A stretch of 14,032 bases of DNA from Burkholderiales bacterium (GCA_947450745.1 CANFYD010000038.1:1-14032), one strand, 5' to 3'. Numbered from the stretch's first letter, positions 1 through 7,054 are shown. The notes: a model not told the origin generated them from the letters alone. Translations and numbers: made by a program.

Positions 1-411
1 CATCAGATGAGGCGCAATCGTCAGCGGGCCGATCGAGCCGAGCAATAGGGTCGAGCCGTCCGGCTCCGCTTTGGAGACGAACTGATGGGCGATGTTGCCG
101 CCCGCGCCTGCGCGGTTGTCGACCACCACGATCTGCCCCATGTTCTCCTGCAGCTTCTTCGCGATGACCCGCGCGGCGGCATCGGCGGCTCCTCCGGCCG
201 CAAAACCGACCACCATATTGATGGTCTTCTTCGGAATGTCTTGTGCAGCAGACGGCAGCGAAGCGAAGGTGATGGGCAGCAGCAGCGACAGGCTCGCAGC
301 CAACTTCAGTACGCCCCCAGACCTGCCGCTTCGCGTCAGGCCCCCCGAGGGGGAGGAGAAACACTTGGGGCGGCCCGGCGTTTGTTTCTCAGGTTTCAAG
401 CGCTTGTTCAT
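1..411 (-). CDS. Bug/TctC-family tripartite tricarboxylate transporter substrate-binding protein (partial, C-terminus outside window)
   Basis: This is the N-terminal 137 codons of a periplasmic solute receptor, open to the window edge. A hydrophobic signal segment at about residues 37-53 (LAASLSLLLPITFASLP) ends in SAAQD, a plausible signal peptidase I site. The mature protein begins DIPKKTINMVVGFAAGGAAD, which fits the family's opening strand and glycine-rich ligand loop, followed by VVVDNRAGAGGNIA and PDGSTLLLGS, both family hallmarks. Such receptors deliver carboxylates to TctAB-type membrane partners, none of which is visible here. AAAGGA lies 5 bases before the ATG at 411, supporting that start. 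The gene is the last visible one of the tcu cluster, 78 bases after tcuB, so tricarballylate or a related acid is a likely ligand (inference). The n-region before the signal core is unusually long, about 36 residues, because a palindromic repeat is read in frame at residues 12-33. Confidence 0.88.
   Translation of the reverse strand, partial: MNKRLKPEKQTPGRPKCFSSPSGGLTRSGRSGGVLKLAASLSLLLPITFASLPSAAQDIPKKTINMVVGFAAGGAADAAARVIAKKLQENMGQIVVVDNRAGAGGNIAHQFVSKAEPDGSTLLLGSIGPLTIAPHLM
320..380. repeat. G/C-rich palindromic repeat read in frame inside the Bug gene signal region
   Basis: The stretch contains CCCCCGAGGGGG at 342-353 (a 5-base stem with a GA loop), then TTGGGGCGGCCCGG at 365-378. From memory, this pairing of a CCCCGAGGGG hairpin with a GGGGCGGCCC block recurs in intergenic repeats of Comamonadaceae genomes; I could not run a search. 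Here it encodes residues of low family resemblance, TPGRPKCFSSPSGGLTRSG, between the start codon and the hydrophobic signal core. Confidence 0.5.
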
Positions 412-456
412 CGAGGTCCTTTGAGTGTCAAGTTTGTAGTTTTTATCGACATGTCA

Positions 457-481
457 GCCCACTGCGCGGCTGCGCGTGGGC
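457..481. other. Imperfect hairpin between tcuB and the Bug gene
   Basis: GCCCAC and GTGGGC arms, extended by GCGC on both sides with one bulged base, enclose a short loop directly after the tcuB stop codon. There is no U-tract, so a classic intrinsic terminator is unlikely. It could be a transcript-stabilising or processing structure that gives the receptor mRNA a different abundance from tcuAB, as is common for solute receptors (inference). Confidence 0.35.
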
Positions 482-489
482 CGCTGGCT

Positions 490-1683
490 TCAATCAGCGC
501 CAGCTTGTACCGGATTCGGCTGGCGCTTTTCGATCGCCCATTTCAGCAGCGCAGCGCTTCTGAAAATGCCGTGGGCAAACTTCCCGTAAGGCATGGTGGC
601 GAAGAGCGCCATCACCACACCCAAATGTATGCACAACAGCAGCGTCAGCGCCGGCGTGCCGCGCGCCAGCATCAGCGCCAACCCGGTCGAGGCCGTCAGG
701 AACAGCAGGGCGATGAAACCACGGTCCATCGGTTGTTGAGCGGCATCGCCGTGCTGCGGATGGCGGCGCAGGTTCAGGTGCAGCAAGCCGGTGGTCCCGA
801 TCAACATCGCCACGCCGCCACTGATGCCGAAGAGCTTGGGCAAGCTGGCGTAGCCGTAAGGTGCTTCCCAGCCCAACAGGTAGTGGTAAAGCGTGGCCAC
901 GCTGGTGGCGGCAAAGCAGAGCATGAAGCCGTAAAAGGTGGCGTGGTGGTAGCGCCGCCGCGCCAACGTGAAGGCGTCGTCGGCCTCGTTGCAGCCGTCG
1001 CCATGGCCGCCGTCCAGGAACTTCAAGCGCAAGGCCTTGTCCGCCGCATCGCCGATGGCAGCGGCAGAGGCTGACCCCGACCCCGGCGTCACGTCGCGCC
1101 AGAAGCGGCGCACGCCCAAACTCAGCGCCAGCACCGCAAACAAAAAGATGGGCGCGAACAGGCCGACCATCAAGTTGTGCGGAAACACCGAATAGAAATT
1201 GCCCCCGGCAGGCGCTTGCAGCAGCGAGCCCTGCAACAGCGCAGCAAGCATCAAGAACAGTGCCAGCCCGGCCGCCAAGGCCAGTGCCACCGTCAGCCCG
1301 TTGCGCTTGTAAAGAGCTCCCAAAGCCGGCGGCCACGCGTAGTTGACGTAGGTTTCAACGCGCACCTTGGCCATCGCCTGCGGCACGTTGATGGCGAATT
1401 CATGCGGCGCGGCGTATTGGCAGGCATGCAAGCAGGCCCCGCAGTTGTGGCACAAATTGGCGAGGTAATTGATGTCGGCCTGGCCGAACTCGAAGCGCCG
1501 GGTCATGGCCGGAAAGACGGCACAAAAACCCTCGCAGTAGCGGCAGGAGTTGCAGATCGTCATGACCCGGTCGACCTCGGCCTCGGCAGGCGTCAGCAGC
1601 TTGATCGGAATCACGCGGGAAGTGCCACCGGCGGGCGTGCCGAGCGCCACCGCCTCGCGCACCAAAGCGTCAAGCTGCTGCAT
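490..1683 (-). CDS. tcuB: Tricarballylate utilization 4Fe-4S membrane protein TcuB (CitB family)
   Basis: This 397-residue protein is thought to reoxidise the reduced FAD of TcuA and pass electrons to the quinone pool. Two ferredoxin-type [4Fe-4S] motifs of pattern CxxCxxCxxxC are visible: Cys 44, 47, 50 and 54 (CNSCRYCEGFC) and Cys 78, 81, 84 and 88 (CHNCGACLHAC). From about residue 128 come roughly six hydrophobic spans, including NGLTVALALAAGLALFLML, HATFYGFMLCFAATSVATLY and LLLCIHLGVVMALFATM. They contain several histidines that could ligate haem. This iron-sulphur head plus membrane b-type domain is the TcuB/CitB architecture. The ATG at 1683 lies inside the last codons of tcuA (14-base overlap), indicating translational coupling. 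Length and order match the known tcuA-tcuB pair. Assignment is from family knowledge and context. Confidence 0.92.
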   Translation of the reverse strand: MQQLDALVREAVALGTPAGGTSRVIPIKLLTPAEAEVDRVMTICNSCRYCEGFCAVFPAMTRRFEFGQADINYLANLCHNCGACLHACQYAAPHEFAINVPQAMAKVRVETYVNYAWPPALGALYKRNGLTVALALAAGLALFLMLAALLQGSLLQAPAGGNFYSVFPHNLMVGLFAPIFLFAVLALSLGVRRFWRDVTPGSGSASAAAIGDAADKALRLKFLDGGHGDGCNEADDAFTLARRRYHHATFYGFMLCFAATSVATLYHYLLGWEAPYGYASLPKLFGISGGVAMLIGTTGLLHLNLRRHPQHGDAAQQPMDRGFIALLFLTASTGLALMLARGTPALTLLLCIHLGVVMALFATMPYGKFAHGIFRSAALLKWAIEKRQPNPVQAGAD

Positions 1684-3109
1684 GGCTGGATTCCTGTTTC
1701 ATTGCGGCTGCGGGTACGCGAGATGCGGCGGCGGCTTGGCTGCCCGCGATGCGGCCAAACGCCGTGCCAATCGACATGCCGACGCCGGCGGTATAGCCCT
1801 TGCCGAGCACATTGCCGGCCATCATCTCGCCGGCGACGAACAGATTGGGGCTGGCGCGGCCGCCGAAACGCACCGCCGCGCTCGCGTCGACCTTCAGGCC
1901 CAAGTAGGTGAAGGTGACACCGGGCCGCAAGGCGTAGCCGTAGAACGGCGCGGTGTCGAGCGGCCTGGCCCAATGGGTTTTGGCCGGAGCCAGGCCGTCG
2001 GTATGGCAATCGTCCAGCGCGGTGTGATCGAAATTGCCCACGCGGCAAGCGCTGTTGTAGGCCTGCAGCGTCTGCATGAACTGCGCTGGGGCCAGGCCGA
2101 GTTTGCCGGCCAGCGCTTCCAGCGAATCGGCCTGGGTGCCGGGAAACACCGGCGGCATGAAACGCCCGAGCGCCTTGGAATCGATGATCGAATAGGCGAC
2201 TTGACCCGGCTGCTGCGCCACCAGGCGGCCCCAGATCGCGTAGCGCTTGGGCCAGAAATCCTCGCCCTCGTCGTAAAAGCGCTTGGCTTCAGCGTTGACG
2301 ACAACGCCCAGCGACACGCAATCGATGCGCGTGCAGATGCCGCCGTCATACAGCGGCGCGCGGGCGTCAATCGCCACCATATGCGCTTGCGTGGGCTCGC
2401 CGATGCTGTCGGCCCCGGCGTCCAGCATGTACTTGAGCAAGGTCCCCGTGTTGAAGCGGGTGCCGCGGATCAAGAAGTTGTCGGACGGATATTCACCCAG
2501 CGCGTTCTGCCCCCAGGCTTCGCGCAGCCACTCGCGATTCGATTCAAAGCCACCGGCGGCCAGCACACAGGCGCGTGCCTCGATGCGCTCGGCCTGCGCG
2601 CCTGTGCCAGTGAAGGCCGCAATGAAACGGCCACCATCACCCAGCTCCACCCGCTCGACCGGCGCGTTGTAGCGAACCTGCACGCCCAGACGCTCGGCGC
2701 TGCGGTAGTAGGCATTCACCAGCGCCTTGCCGCCGCCCATGAAAAATGCATTGGTGCGCGCCGTGTGCAGGGCACCCGACAGCGAGGGCTGAAAGCGCAC
2801 GCCGTGCTTTTCCATCCAGGGCCGGCAAGTGGATGAAGCGCGAATCACCAAGCGCGCCAGTGCTTCGTCGGTCTGGCCGCCGGTCACTTGCAGCAGGTCG
2901 CGCCAATACTCCTCCTCGGAGTAAGTGCCTGCCAGCGTGCCTTGAGGCGCGTCGTGCATGCAGCGCAAATTGCGTGTGTGCTGCGTGTTGCCGCCCCGCC
3001 ACTCGCGCGGCGACGCCTCCAGCAGCAGCACCGACGCCCCGGCTTCCCGTGCCATCAGGGCGGCACACAGTGCTGCGTTGCCGCCGCCGATGACCAAAAC
3101 GTCCACCAT
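1670..3109 (-). CDS. tcuA: FAD-dependent tricarballylate dehydrogenase TcuA
   Basis: This 479-residue cytoplasmic flavoprotein of the fumarate reductase/succinate dehydrogenase flavoprotein superfamily oxidises tricarballylate to cis-aconitate, feeding the TCA cycle. The N-terminus MVDVLVIGGGNAALCAALMA is a Rossmann FAD-binding fold with glycines at 8-10, followed by the acidic strand end VLLLEASP. RGGNTQHTRNLR at about residues 38-49 is typical of TcuA proteins. The C-terminus carries the second FAD segment LFVAGEMMAGN and the glycine-rich run GKGYTAGVGMSIGTAFG. The start at 3109 is preceded by AAGGGAG at a 6-base spacing, a good ribosome site. tcuR ends 76 bases upstream on the same strand, and tcuB overlaps the 3' end. 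In that gap is a tandem repeat, GGGACTTTA followed by GGGACTTTG (3131-3148 on the plus strand), and a CGATAAG motif shared with the tcuR leader. Confidence 0.93.
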   Translation of the reverse strand: MVDVLVIGGGNAALCAALMAREAGASVLLLEASPREWRGGNTQHTRNLRCMHDAPQGTLAGTYSEEEYWRDLLQVTGGQTDEALARLVIRASSTCRPWMEKHGVRFQPSLSGALHTARTNAFFMGGGKALVNAYYRSAERLGVQVRYNAPVERVELGDGGRFIAAFTGTGAQAERIEARACVLAAGGFESNREWLREAWGQNALGEYPSDNFLIRGTRFNTGTLLKYMLDAGADSIGEPTQAHMVAIDARAPLYDGGICTRIDCVSLGVVVNAEAKRFYDEGEDFWPKRYAIWGRLVAQQPGQVAYSIIDSKALGRFMPPVFPGTQADSLEALAGKLGLAPAQFMQTLQAYNSACRVGNFDHTALDDCHTDGLAPAKTHWARPLDTAPFYGYALRPGVTFTYLGLKVDASAAVRFGGRASPNLFVAGEMMAGNVLGKGYTAGVGMSIGTAFGRIAGSQAAAASRVPAAAMKQESSHAAA

Positions 3110-3116
3110 CGCTATC

Positions 3117-3130
3117 TCCCTTATCGAGAG
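3117..3130 (-). promoter_or_regulatory. Candidate shared control site upstream of tcuA
   Basis: On the minus strand this reads CTCTCGATAAGGGA and overlaps the tcuA ribosome-binding site. It matches 11 of 14 bases of the plus-strand sequence upstream of tcuR at 4124-4137 (CTCACGATAAGAAA). An oriented match next to both start codons could be a TcuR operator or a coincidence of purine-rich leader sequence. Confidence 0.22.
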
Positions 3131-3185
3131 GGGACTTTAGGGACTTTGCGGTGCTGCCGGTAGCGGCCAGCGAGGCAAGGCCTGT

Positions 3186-4112
3186 TCAGGCATCGTGAAG
3201 ACTTGCGCCGGCCCAGCGGGATGCGGCCACCAGCTCGCGCACCACGTCCGTCAGCACCACTCGTGTGGCCAGCGCGGCGGGGGACAGCTCGTCGTCGGAC
3301 AAACTGGCCAGCTGGTTGCGCCGCCGCACGCCGGCATCGGCCACCCGCACCAACCGGACCACATCGGCAGGCAGGCGCGAGGTGGCCGCACCGGGCTGGA
3401 TCGTCGCGGCCAGTCCGGCGCGCACGGCGTCCATCAGAATGGCCAGGCCATCGATATCGGCGACGATATTGGGCTGGCATTTGGCTTTGGCAAAGGCCGC
3501 CGCCACGATGGCGCGCAGGCCATGGGTGCCGCTGGGCATGATCAGCGGCAGCGCACCCAGCTCACGCAGCCGCACCTGCTTGCCGCGCGGCATACCGGCC
3601 AGCGCTGGCGCTCCGACCACGAACAAGCGCTCGTCGAGCAGCGGCGTCACGCTCCAGCGCTTGGCCGCCTCGGTTTCGAACAGCACGGCCAAGTCGAGTT
3701 GCCTGGCGTTCAGCATCGCGGCGAGATTGCCGGACAGGCTTTCGACCAGATGCAGGCGGATGTCGGGATAGCGGCTGCGCAAAGCGGCCATGAAGGGCAG
3801 CGCCAGCACCGAGGCGGTCGACGGCGCCAAGCCGACGCTGACATGGCCGGACAAACGCGCTTGCTGCGCCGAGCGCGCCGCTTCGTCCACATGCCGCAGT
3901 GCCAACTGCGCCTGCCGCCAAAACGCCACGCCCGCCTCGGTGGGGATGACGCCGGTCGTCGTGCGCTGCAGCAGCCGGGCGCTAAGCTCGCTTTCGAGCC
4001 GGCTGATCTGTTGGCTGAGCGCCGAGGTGCCCAGGCCCAATTCCGCCGCCGCCCGGCCCATGCTGCCCAGTTCGACAGCGCGGACGAAGTAACGGAGTTG
4101 CCTGAGTTCCAT
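3186..4112 (-). CDS. tcuR: LysR-family transcriptional regulator, likely TcuR
   Basis: This 308-residue DNA-binding activator has the LysR layout. An N-terminal winged helix-turn-helix (MELRQLRYFVRAVELGSMGRAAAELGLG, then SALSQQISRLESEL and LLQRTTTGVIPTEAG) occupies about residues 1-65. It is followed by a linker helix and a periplasmic-binding-like effector domain starting near SGHVSVGLAPS (about residue 88). Position directly upstream of tcuAB identifies it as the probable tricarballylate-responsive regulator. It reads in the same direction as its target genes, rather than divergently as LysR genes often do, which resembles the Salmonella tcuR-tcuABC layout. GAGAGGA lies 6 bases before the ATG. 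In family logic it would activate tcuAB when tricarballylate binds (inference). The C-terminus is conserved in length for the family, with no sign of damage. Confidence 0.88.
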   Translation of the reverse strand: MELRQLRYFVRAVELGSMGRAAAELGLGTSALSQQISRLESELSARLLQRTTTGVIPTEAGVAFWRQAQLALRHVDEAARSAQQARLSGHVSVGLAPSTASVLALPFMAALRSRYPDIRLHLVESLSGNLAAMLNARQLDLAVLFETEAAKRWSVTPLLDERLFVVGAPALAGMPRGKQVRLRELGALPLIMPSGTHGLRAIVAAAFAKAKCQPNIVADIDGLAILMDAVRAGLAATIQPGAATSRLPADVVRLVRVADAGVRRRNQLASLSDDELSPAALATRVVLTDVVRELVAASRWAGASLHDA

Positions 4113-4123
4113 GAATTTCCTCT

Positions 4124-4137
4124 CTCACGATAAGAAA
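4124..4137 (+). promoter_or_regulatory. Candidate shared control site upstream of tcuR
   Basis: CTCACGATAAGAAA lies 12 bases upstream of the tcuR start, overlapping its ribosome site on the opposite strand. It is the partner of the minus-strand element at 3117-3130. If real, TcuR would repress its own translation or transcription from here. Confidence 0.22.
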
Positions 4138-4151
4138 CTCATGGTCGCACG

Positions 4152-4181
4152 GGGCGCAAGCCCGGGTGGCGGGTGGCGGGT
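4152..4181. repeat. GCAA-loop hairpin and GGGTGGC tandem repeat between hlyIII and tcuR
   Basis: GGGC-GCAA-GCCC (4152-4163) is a short hairpin with a GNRA-type loop, directly followed by GGGTGGC twice plus GGGT (4164-4181). The segment fills most of the 79-base gap after the hlyIII stop codon. It may slow or end transcription coming from hlyIII, but it has no U-tract. Confidence 0.4.
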
Positions 4182-4191
4182 CAGCCCCCCA

Positions 4192-4830
4192 TTAAGCGGC
4201 GTACCAAAGCGCGGCGGCAAAGTGACAAGCACTGCCGGTCAGCACGAACAAGTGCCAGACGAAATGGGCGTAGCGGATGCGGCTGTCGAGCAGGAACACC
4301 ACCGCCCCCAGCGTGTAGGCCAAGCCGCCGGCCACCAACCACACCAAGCCGGCCGGGGCCATGCGGCCGACCAGCGGGCCCAGCGCGATGATGACCAGCC
4401 AGCCCATCGCCACATAAAGCCCAGTCGACCAGAGCGGATGGCGCAGCCGGTTGAACATCTTGGCGGTGACGCCGAAGGCCGCAATCGTCCAGACCAGCCC
4501 GAGCAGCATCCAGCCCCAGCCGCCATGCAGCACACCGAGGGCAAACGGCGTGTAACTGCCGGCGATGAACAAGTAAATGGCGGCGTGATCCATGCGGTTC
4601 AGCCAGAGCTTGGCGCGGCCCTCGGGCACCGCGTGATACAGCGTCGAGACCAAATAGAGCAGCATCATCGTGATCGAGAACACACAGGCCGCCACGACGT
4701 TGCGCGTCGAGCCCTGCTGGGCCGCTTGGTAACTCAGAATCGGCAGCGAAGCCACTGCCAGCAAAAAACCCAGCCCGTGGCTGATGGCGTTGGCGATCTC
4801 TTCGCCCAGCGATTGATCTCGTGCAGTCAT
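4192..4830 (-). CDS. Hemolysin III / PAQR-family seven-helix membrane protein
   Basis: This 212-residue integral membrane protein of the HlyIII (COG1272) family is related to adiponectin and progestin receptors and proposed to be a metal-dependent hydrolase. The opening EEIANAISHGLGF (10-22), STLYHAVP (62-69), NRMDHAAIYLFIAGSYTP (78-95) and the final WHLFVLTGSACHF (192-204) are the family signatures. His66, Asp81, His189, His193 and His203 are candidate zinc or catalytic residues. About seven hydrophobic helices fill the chain. I chose the ATG at 4830 because it begins just before the first conserved motif; extension upstream to 5007 adds only low-complexity residues read through repeat DNA. 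No strong ribosome site precedes it (CTTGGGC), but a stem formed by 4841-4850 and 4870-4879 lies 10 bases upstream. The biological role is unknown; the name does not imply haemolysis. Confidence 0.87.
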   Translation of the reverse strand: MTARDQSLGEEIANAISHGLGFLLAVASLPILSYQAAQQGSTRNVVAACVFSITMMLLYLVSTLYHAVPEGRAKLWLNRMDHAAIYLFIAGSYTPFALGVLHGGWGWMLLGLVWTIAAFGVTAKMFNRLRHPLWSTGLYVAMGWLVIIALGPLVGRMAPAGLVWLVAGGLAYTLGAVVFLLDSRIRYAHFVWHLFVLTGSACHFAAALWYAA

Positions 4831-4840
4831 GCCCAAGATT

Positions 4841-4879
4841 TTGCGCCGGCTTGATGACAATCTGTTTGTGCTGGCGCAA
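4841..4879 (-). promoter_or_regulatory. Hairpin in the hlyIII leader
   Basis: TTGCGCCGGC (4841-4850) pairs with GCTGGCGCAA (4870-4879) in 9 of 10 positions around a 19-base loop, placed 10 bases before the hlyIII start codon. The same core (TTGCGCCGGC or its complement) recurs inside the neighbouring REPIN at 4998-5010, so the leader could alternatively pair with it. Function is unknown; control of translation is conceivable. Confidence 0.35.
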
Positions 4880-4933
4880 GCCCTGGCGATCGGCAAGCCT
4901 GTAACGGCCGAAACCCCAGAGGGTGGGAGTTTT

Positions 4934-5056
4934 CGTAGGGCGGGCCGAGACCCGCGATGGATCTTGCGACCGGCACACGATCGGGACAAGCCACAGAGCC
5001 GGCGCAAGATGGGCTTCTGTTGTCACGGCACGACGCGGGTCTCGACCCGCCCTACG
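4934..5056. repeat. REPIN-like element: two inverted REP sequences
   Basis: The left arm (4934-4956) and right arm (5034-5056) are inverted repeats matching at 22 of 23 positions. Each starts at its outer end with CGTAG, giving the conserved GTAG tetranucleotide of REP elements, followed by a hairpin of GCGGG and CCCGC around a six-base loop. Inside, ATCTTGCGACCGGC (4961-4974) pairs with GCCGGCGCAAGAT (4998-5010) with one bulge, so the 123-base unit is a nested palindrome. REPINs are non-autonomous elements moved by RAYT (TnpA-REP) transposases encoded elsewhere. This copy sits in the gap between the ABC exporter and hlyIII. Confidence 0.75.
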
Positions 5057-5068
5057 TGGCTAAACGGT

Positions 5069-6907
5069 TCAAACTTCCTCGCCTAAAAATCCGCCGCTCT
5101 GGTGGGCCCACAGCCGCGCATATAGCCCGCCCTGGGCCAGCAAGCTGGCGTGGTCGCCTTGTTCGGCGATTTCGCCGCCCTCCATCACGATCAACCGGTC
5201 CATTGCGGCGATGGTCGAGAGTCGGTGGGCGATGGCCACCACCGTTTTGCCTTCCATCAGCCGGTACAGGCTGGTCTGGATGGCCGCTTCCACCTCGGAG
5301 TCGAGCGCGCTGGTCGCTTCGTCGAGCAGCAAAATCGGCGCGTCCTTCAACATCACGCGGGCAATCGCCACCCGCTGGCGCTGGCCGCCGCTGAGCTTGA
5401 CGCCGCGCTCGCCCACGTGGGCATCAAAGCCGCTGCGCCCTTTCGGGTCGGTCAGCCGGTAGATGAATTCCAGCGCTTCGGCGCGCTCGGCCGCGTGAAT
5501 CATTTGCGCATCGCTGGCGTCGGGCCGGCCGTAGCGCAGGTTGTCGCGCACCGAGCGGTGCAGCAGTGAGGTGTCTTGCGTCACCATGCCGACGTGGGCG
5601 CGCAGGCTGTCTTGCGTGACCCTGGCGATGTCTTGCCCGTCGATCAGGATGCGGCCCTGCTCGATGTCGTGCAGGCGCAAAAGCAGGTTGACCAAGGTTG
5701 ATTTGCCGGCCCCGGAGCGGCCCACCAGACCGATTTTTTCGCCCGGCTTGATGGTCAGGTTCAGCCCCTTCAGCACCCGCTGCTCGGGCGCTTTGCTGCC
5801 GTAGGCAAAGCTGACCTGCTCAAAGCGGATCTCGCCACGGCTCACTTGCAAGGGCTGGGCGCCCGCGCTGTCGTTGACGGAAATCGACCGCGACAAGGTG
5901 TTGATGCCGTCCTGCACCGTGCCGATGTGCTCGAACAGGCTGGACATCTCCCACATGATCCAGTGCGAAATGCCGTTCAGCCGCAAGGCCATGGCGGTGG
6001 TGGCCGCCACCGCGCCGATGCCGACCTCGCCATGCGCCCACAGCCACAGCGCTGCGCCGGCTGTGCTGGCAATCAAACCCATGCTGAGCGCGTGATTGAC
6101 CACCTCGAAACCGCTGACCAGCCGCATCTGCCGGTAGGCGGTGGTGAGGAACTCGCGCATCGCGCTGCGCGCAAAACCGGCCTCGCCGTGGCTGTGGGAA
6201 AACAGCTTGACGGTGCTGATGTTGGTGTACGCGTCGGTGATGCGGCCGGTCATCAGGCTGCGCGCGTCGGCTTGTGCAGCGGCCGCCTTGCCCAGACGCG
6301 GCACAAAGAAGGCCAGCGCCAGCAAATAGGCGAGCAGCCAAGCCAGGAAGGGCAGCAGCAGCGTGGCGTCGAAACTGCCGACGACGCCCAGCATGGTGAC
6401 GAAATAGATGGTGATGAAAACGAGGATGTCGGTGACGATCAGCACGCAGTCGCGCACCGCCAACGAGGTCTGCATCAGCTTGGCCGAGACCCGGCCGGCG
6501 AACTCATCGGCAAAGAAGCTCAGGCTCTGGCTGAGCAGATGGCGATGGAAGTTCCAGCGCAGCCGCATCGGAAAGTTGCTGGCCAGACCCTGGTATTTGC
6601 ACAGCGCTTGCAAGCCGATCAGCAGCGGGCTGGCCAGCAAAATACCGCCGAGCAAGAGCAGATTCGACTTTTCAGTCAACCACAACTGGTCGGCCGGCAC
6701 CTTGCTCAAAAAGTCCACCACCGAGCCCAGCATGGCAAACAGCAAGGCCTCGAACGCACCGATGCAGGCGGTCAACAAGGTCATCGCCAGAATCAGCGGT
6801 CGCATACCCTGCGTGGCAGCCCAGATGAATTGAAAAAAGCCGCTGGGCGGCTGTGGGGGCGGTACGTCGGGGAAGGGATTGATGCGTTTTTCGAACCAGG
6901 CAAACAA
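5069..6907 (-). CDS. ABC-type exporter half-transporter (MsbA/multidrug-like, fused membrane and ATPase domains)
   Basis: This 612-residue protein fuses an ABC transmembrane domain (about residues 30-345, six helices expected) to a nucleotide-binding domain (355-605). The ATPase shows Walker A GRSGAGKS (396-403), Q-loop Gln444 (MVTQDTS), signature LSGGQ (505-509), Walker B ILLLDE with Glu530, D-loop SALD and H-loop His561 (AHRLST). All catalytic elements are intact. It would work as a homodimer exporting a lipid, drug or peptide; the substrate cannot be read from sequence. The start is TTG at 6907, supported by AAGAGAG about 7 bases upstream and by an N-terminus (MFAWFEKRINPFP) that resembles my recollection of Burkholderiales homologues; no in-frame ATG occurs before residue 35. 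A 175-base gap with a strong hairpin separates it from the upstream phosphatase gene, so it may have its own promoter. Confidence 0.9.
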   Translation of the reverse strand: MFAWFEKRINPFPDVPPPQPPSGFFQFIWAATQGMRPLILAMTLLTACIGAFEALLFAMLGSVVDFLSKVPADQLWLTEKSNLLLLGGILLASPLLIGLQALCKYQGLASNFPMRLRWNFHRHLLSQSLSFFADEFAGRVSAKLMQTSLAVRDCVLIVTDILVFITIYFVTMLGVVGSFDATLLLPFLAWLLAYLLALAFFVPRLGKAAAAQADARSLMTGRITDAYTNISTVKLFSHSHGEAGFARSAMREFLTTAYRQMRLVSGFEVVNHALSMGLIASTAGAALWLWAHGEVGIGAVAATTAMALRLNGISHWIMWEMSSLFEHIGTVQDGINTLSRSISVNDSAGAQPLQVSRGEIRFEQVSFAYGSKAPEQRVLKGLNLTIKPGEKIGLVGRSGAGKSTLVNLLLRLHDIEQGRILIDGQDIARVTQDSLRAHVGMVTQDTSLLHRSVRDNLRYGRPDASDAQMIHAAERAEALEFIYRLTDPKGRSGFDAHVGERGVKLSGGQRQRVAIARVMLKDAPILLLDEATSALDSEVEAAIQTSLYRLMEGKTVVAIAHRLSTIAAMDRLIVMEGGEIAEQGDHASLLAQGGLYARLWAHQSGGFLGEEV

Positions 6908-7014
6908 AATGAATCTCTCTTTAATCAGTTGGGGCCAGAGCTACTCGCTAGCGCTCGGGCGGTCTGACCCACAAGTCATTCAACTTAGGCCAGAGCGGTG
7001 CCTTGCATTCTGAG

Positions 7015-7054
7015 CCCGCCACAAGACAGCAGGTGCGTGCTGACTTGTGGCGGG
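7015..7054. terminator. Strong hairpin between the phosphatase and ABC exporter genes
   Basis: CCCGCCACAAG (7015-7025) and CTTGTGGCGGG (7044-7054) form a perfect 11-base stem, extended by AGCA/TGCT across a two-by-two internal loop around the hexaloop GGTGCG. It lies 28 bases beyond the phosphatase stop codon. Stem strength suits a terminator, but no U-tract follows on either strand, so it may instead be an mRNA 3' stabiliser. Confidence 0.4.

Noticed and set aside
426..431. TTGACA on the minus strand before the Bug gene
   Set aside because: A -10 box at normal spacing would fall inside the coding region after the well-supported start, and none is seen.
85..1074. Long plus-strand reading frame of 329 codons
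   Set aside because: It lies opposite tcuB and the Bug gene, has Arg/Gln/His-rich composition with no domain, and reflects high G+C codon bias on the complementary strand.
1550..2836. 428-codon plus-strand reading frame
   Set aside because: It is antisense to tcuA, whose FAD motifs are unmistakable; the plus product has no recognisable family.
4830..5007. N-terminal extension of the HlyIII protein
   Set aside because: The added residues are read through the REPIN and leader hairpin and do not resemble the family.
5846..6967. 373-codon plus-strand reading frame
   Set aside because: It is antisense to the ABC exporter; Gln/His-rich composition is typical of mirror frames.
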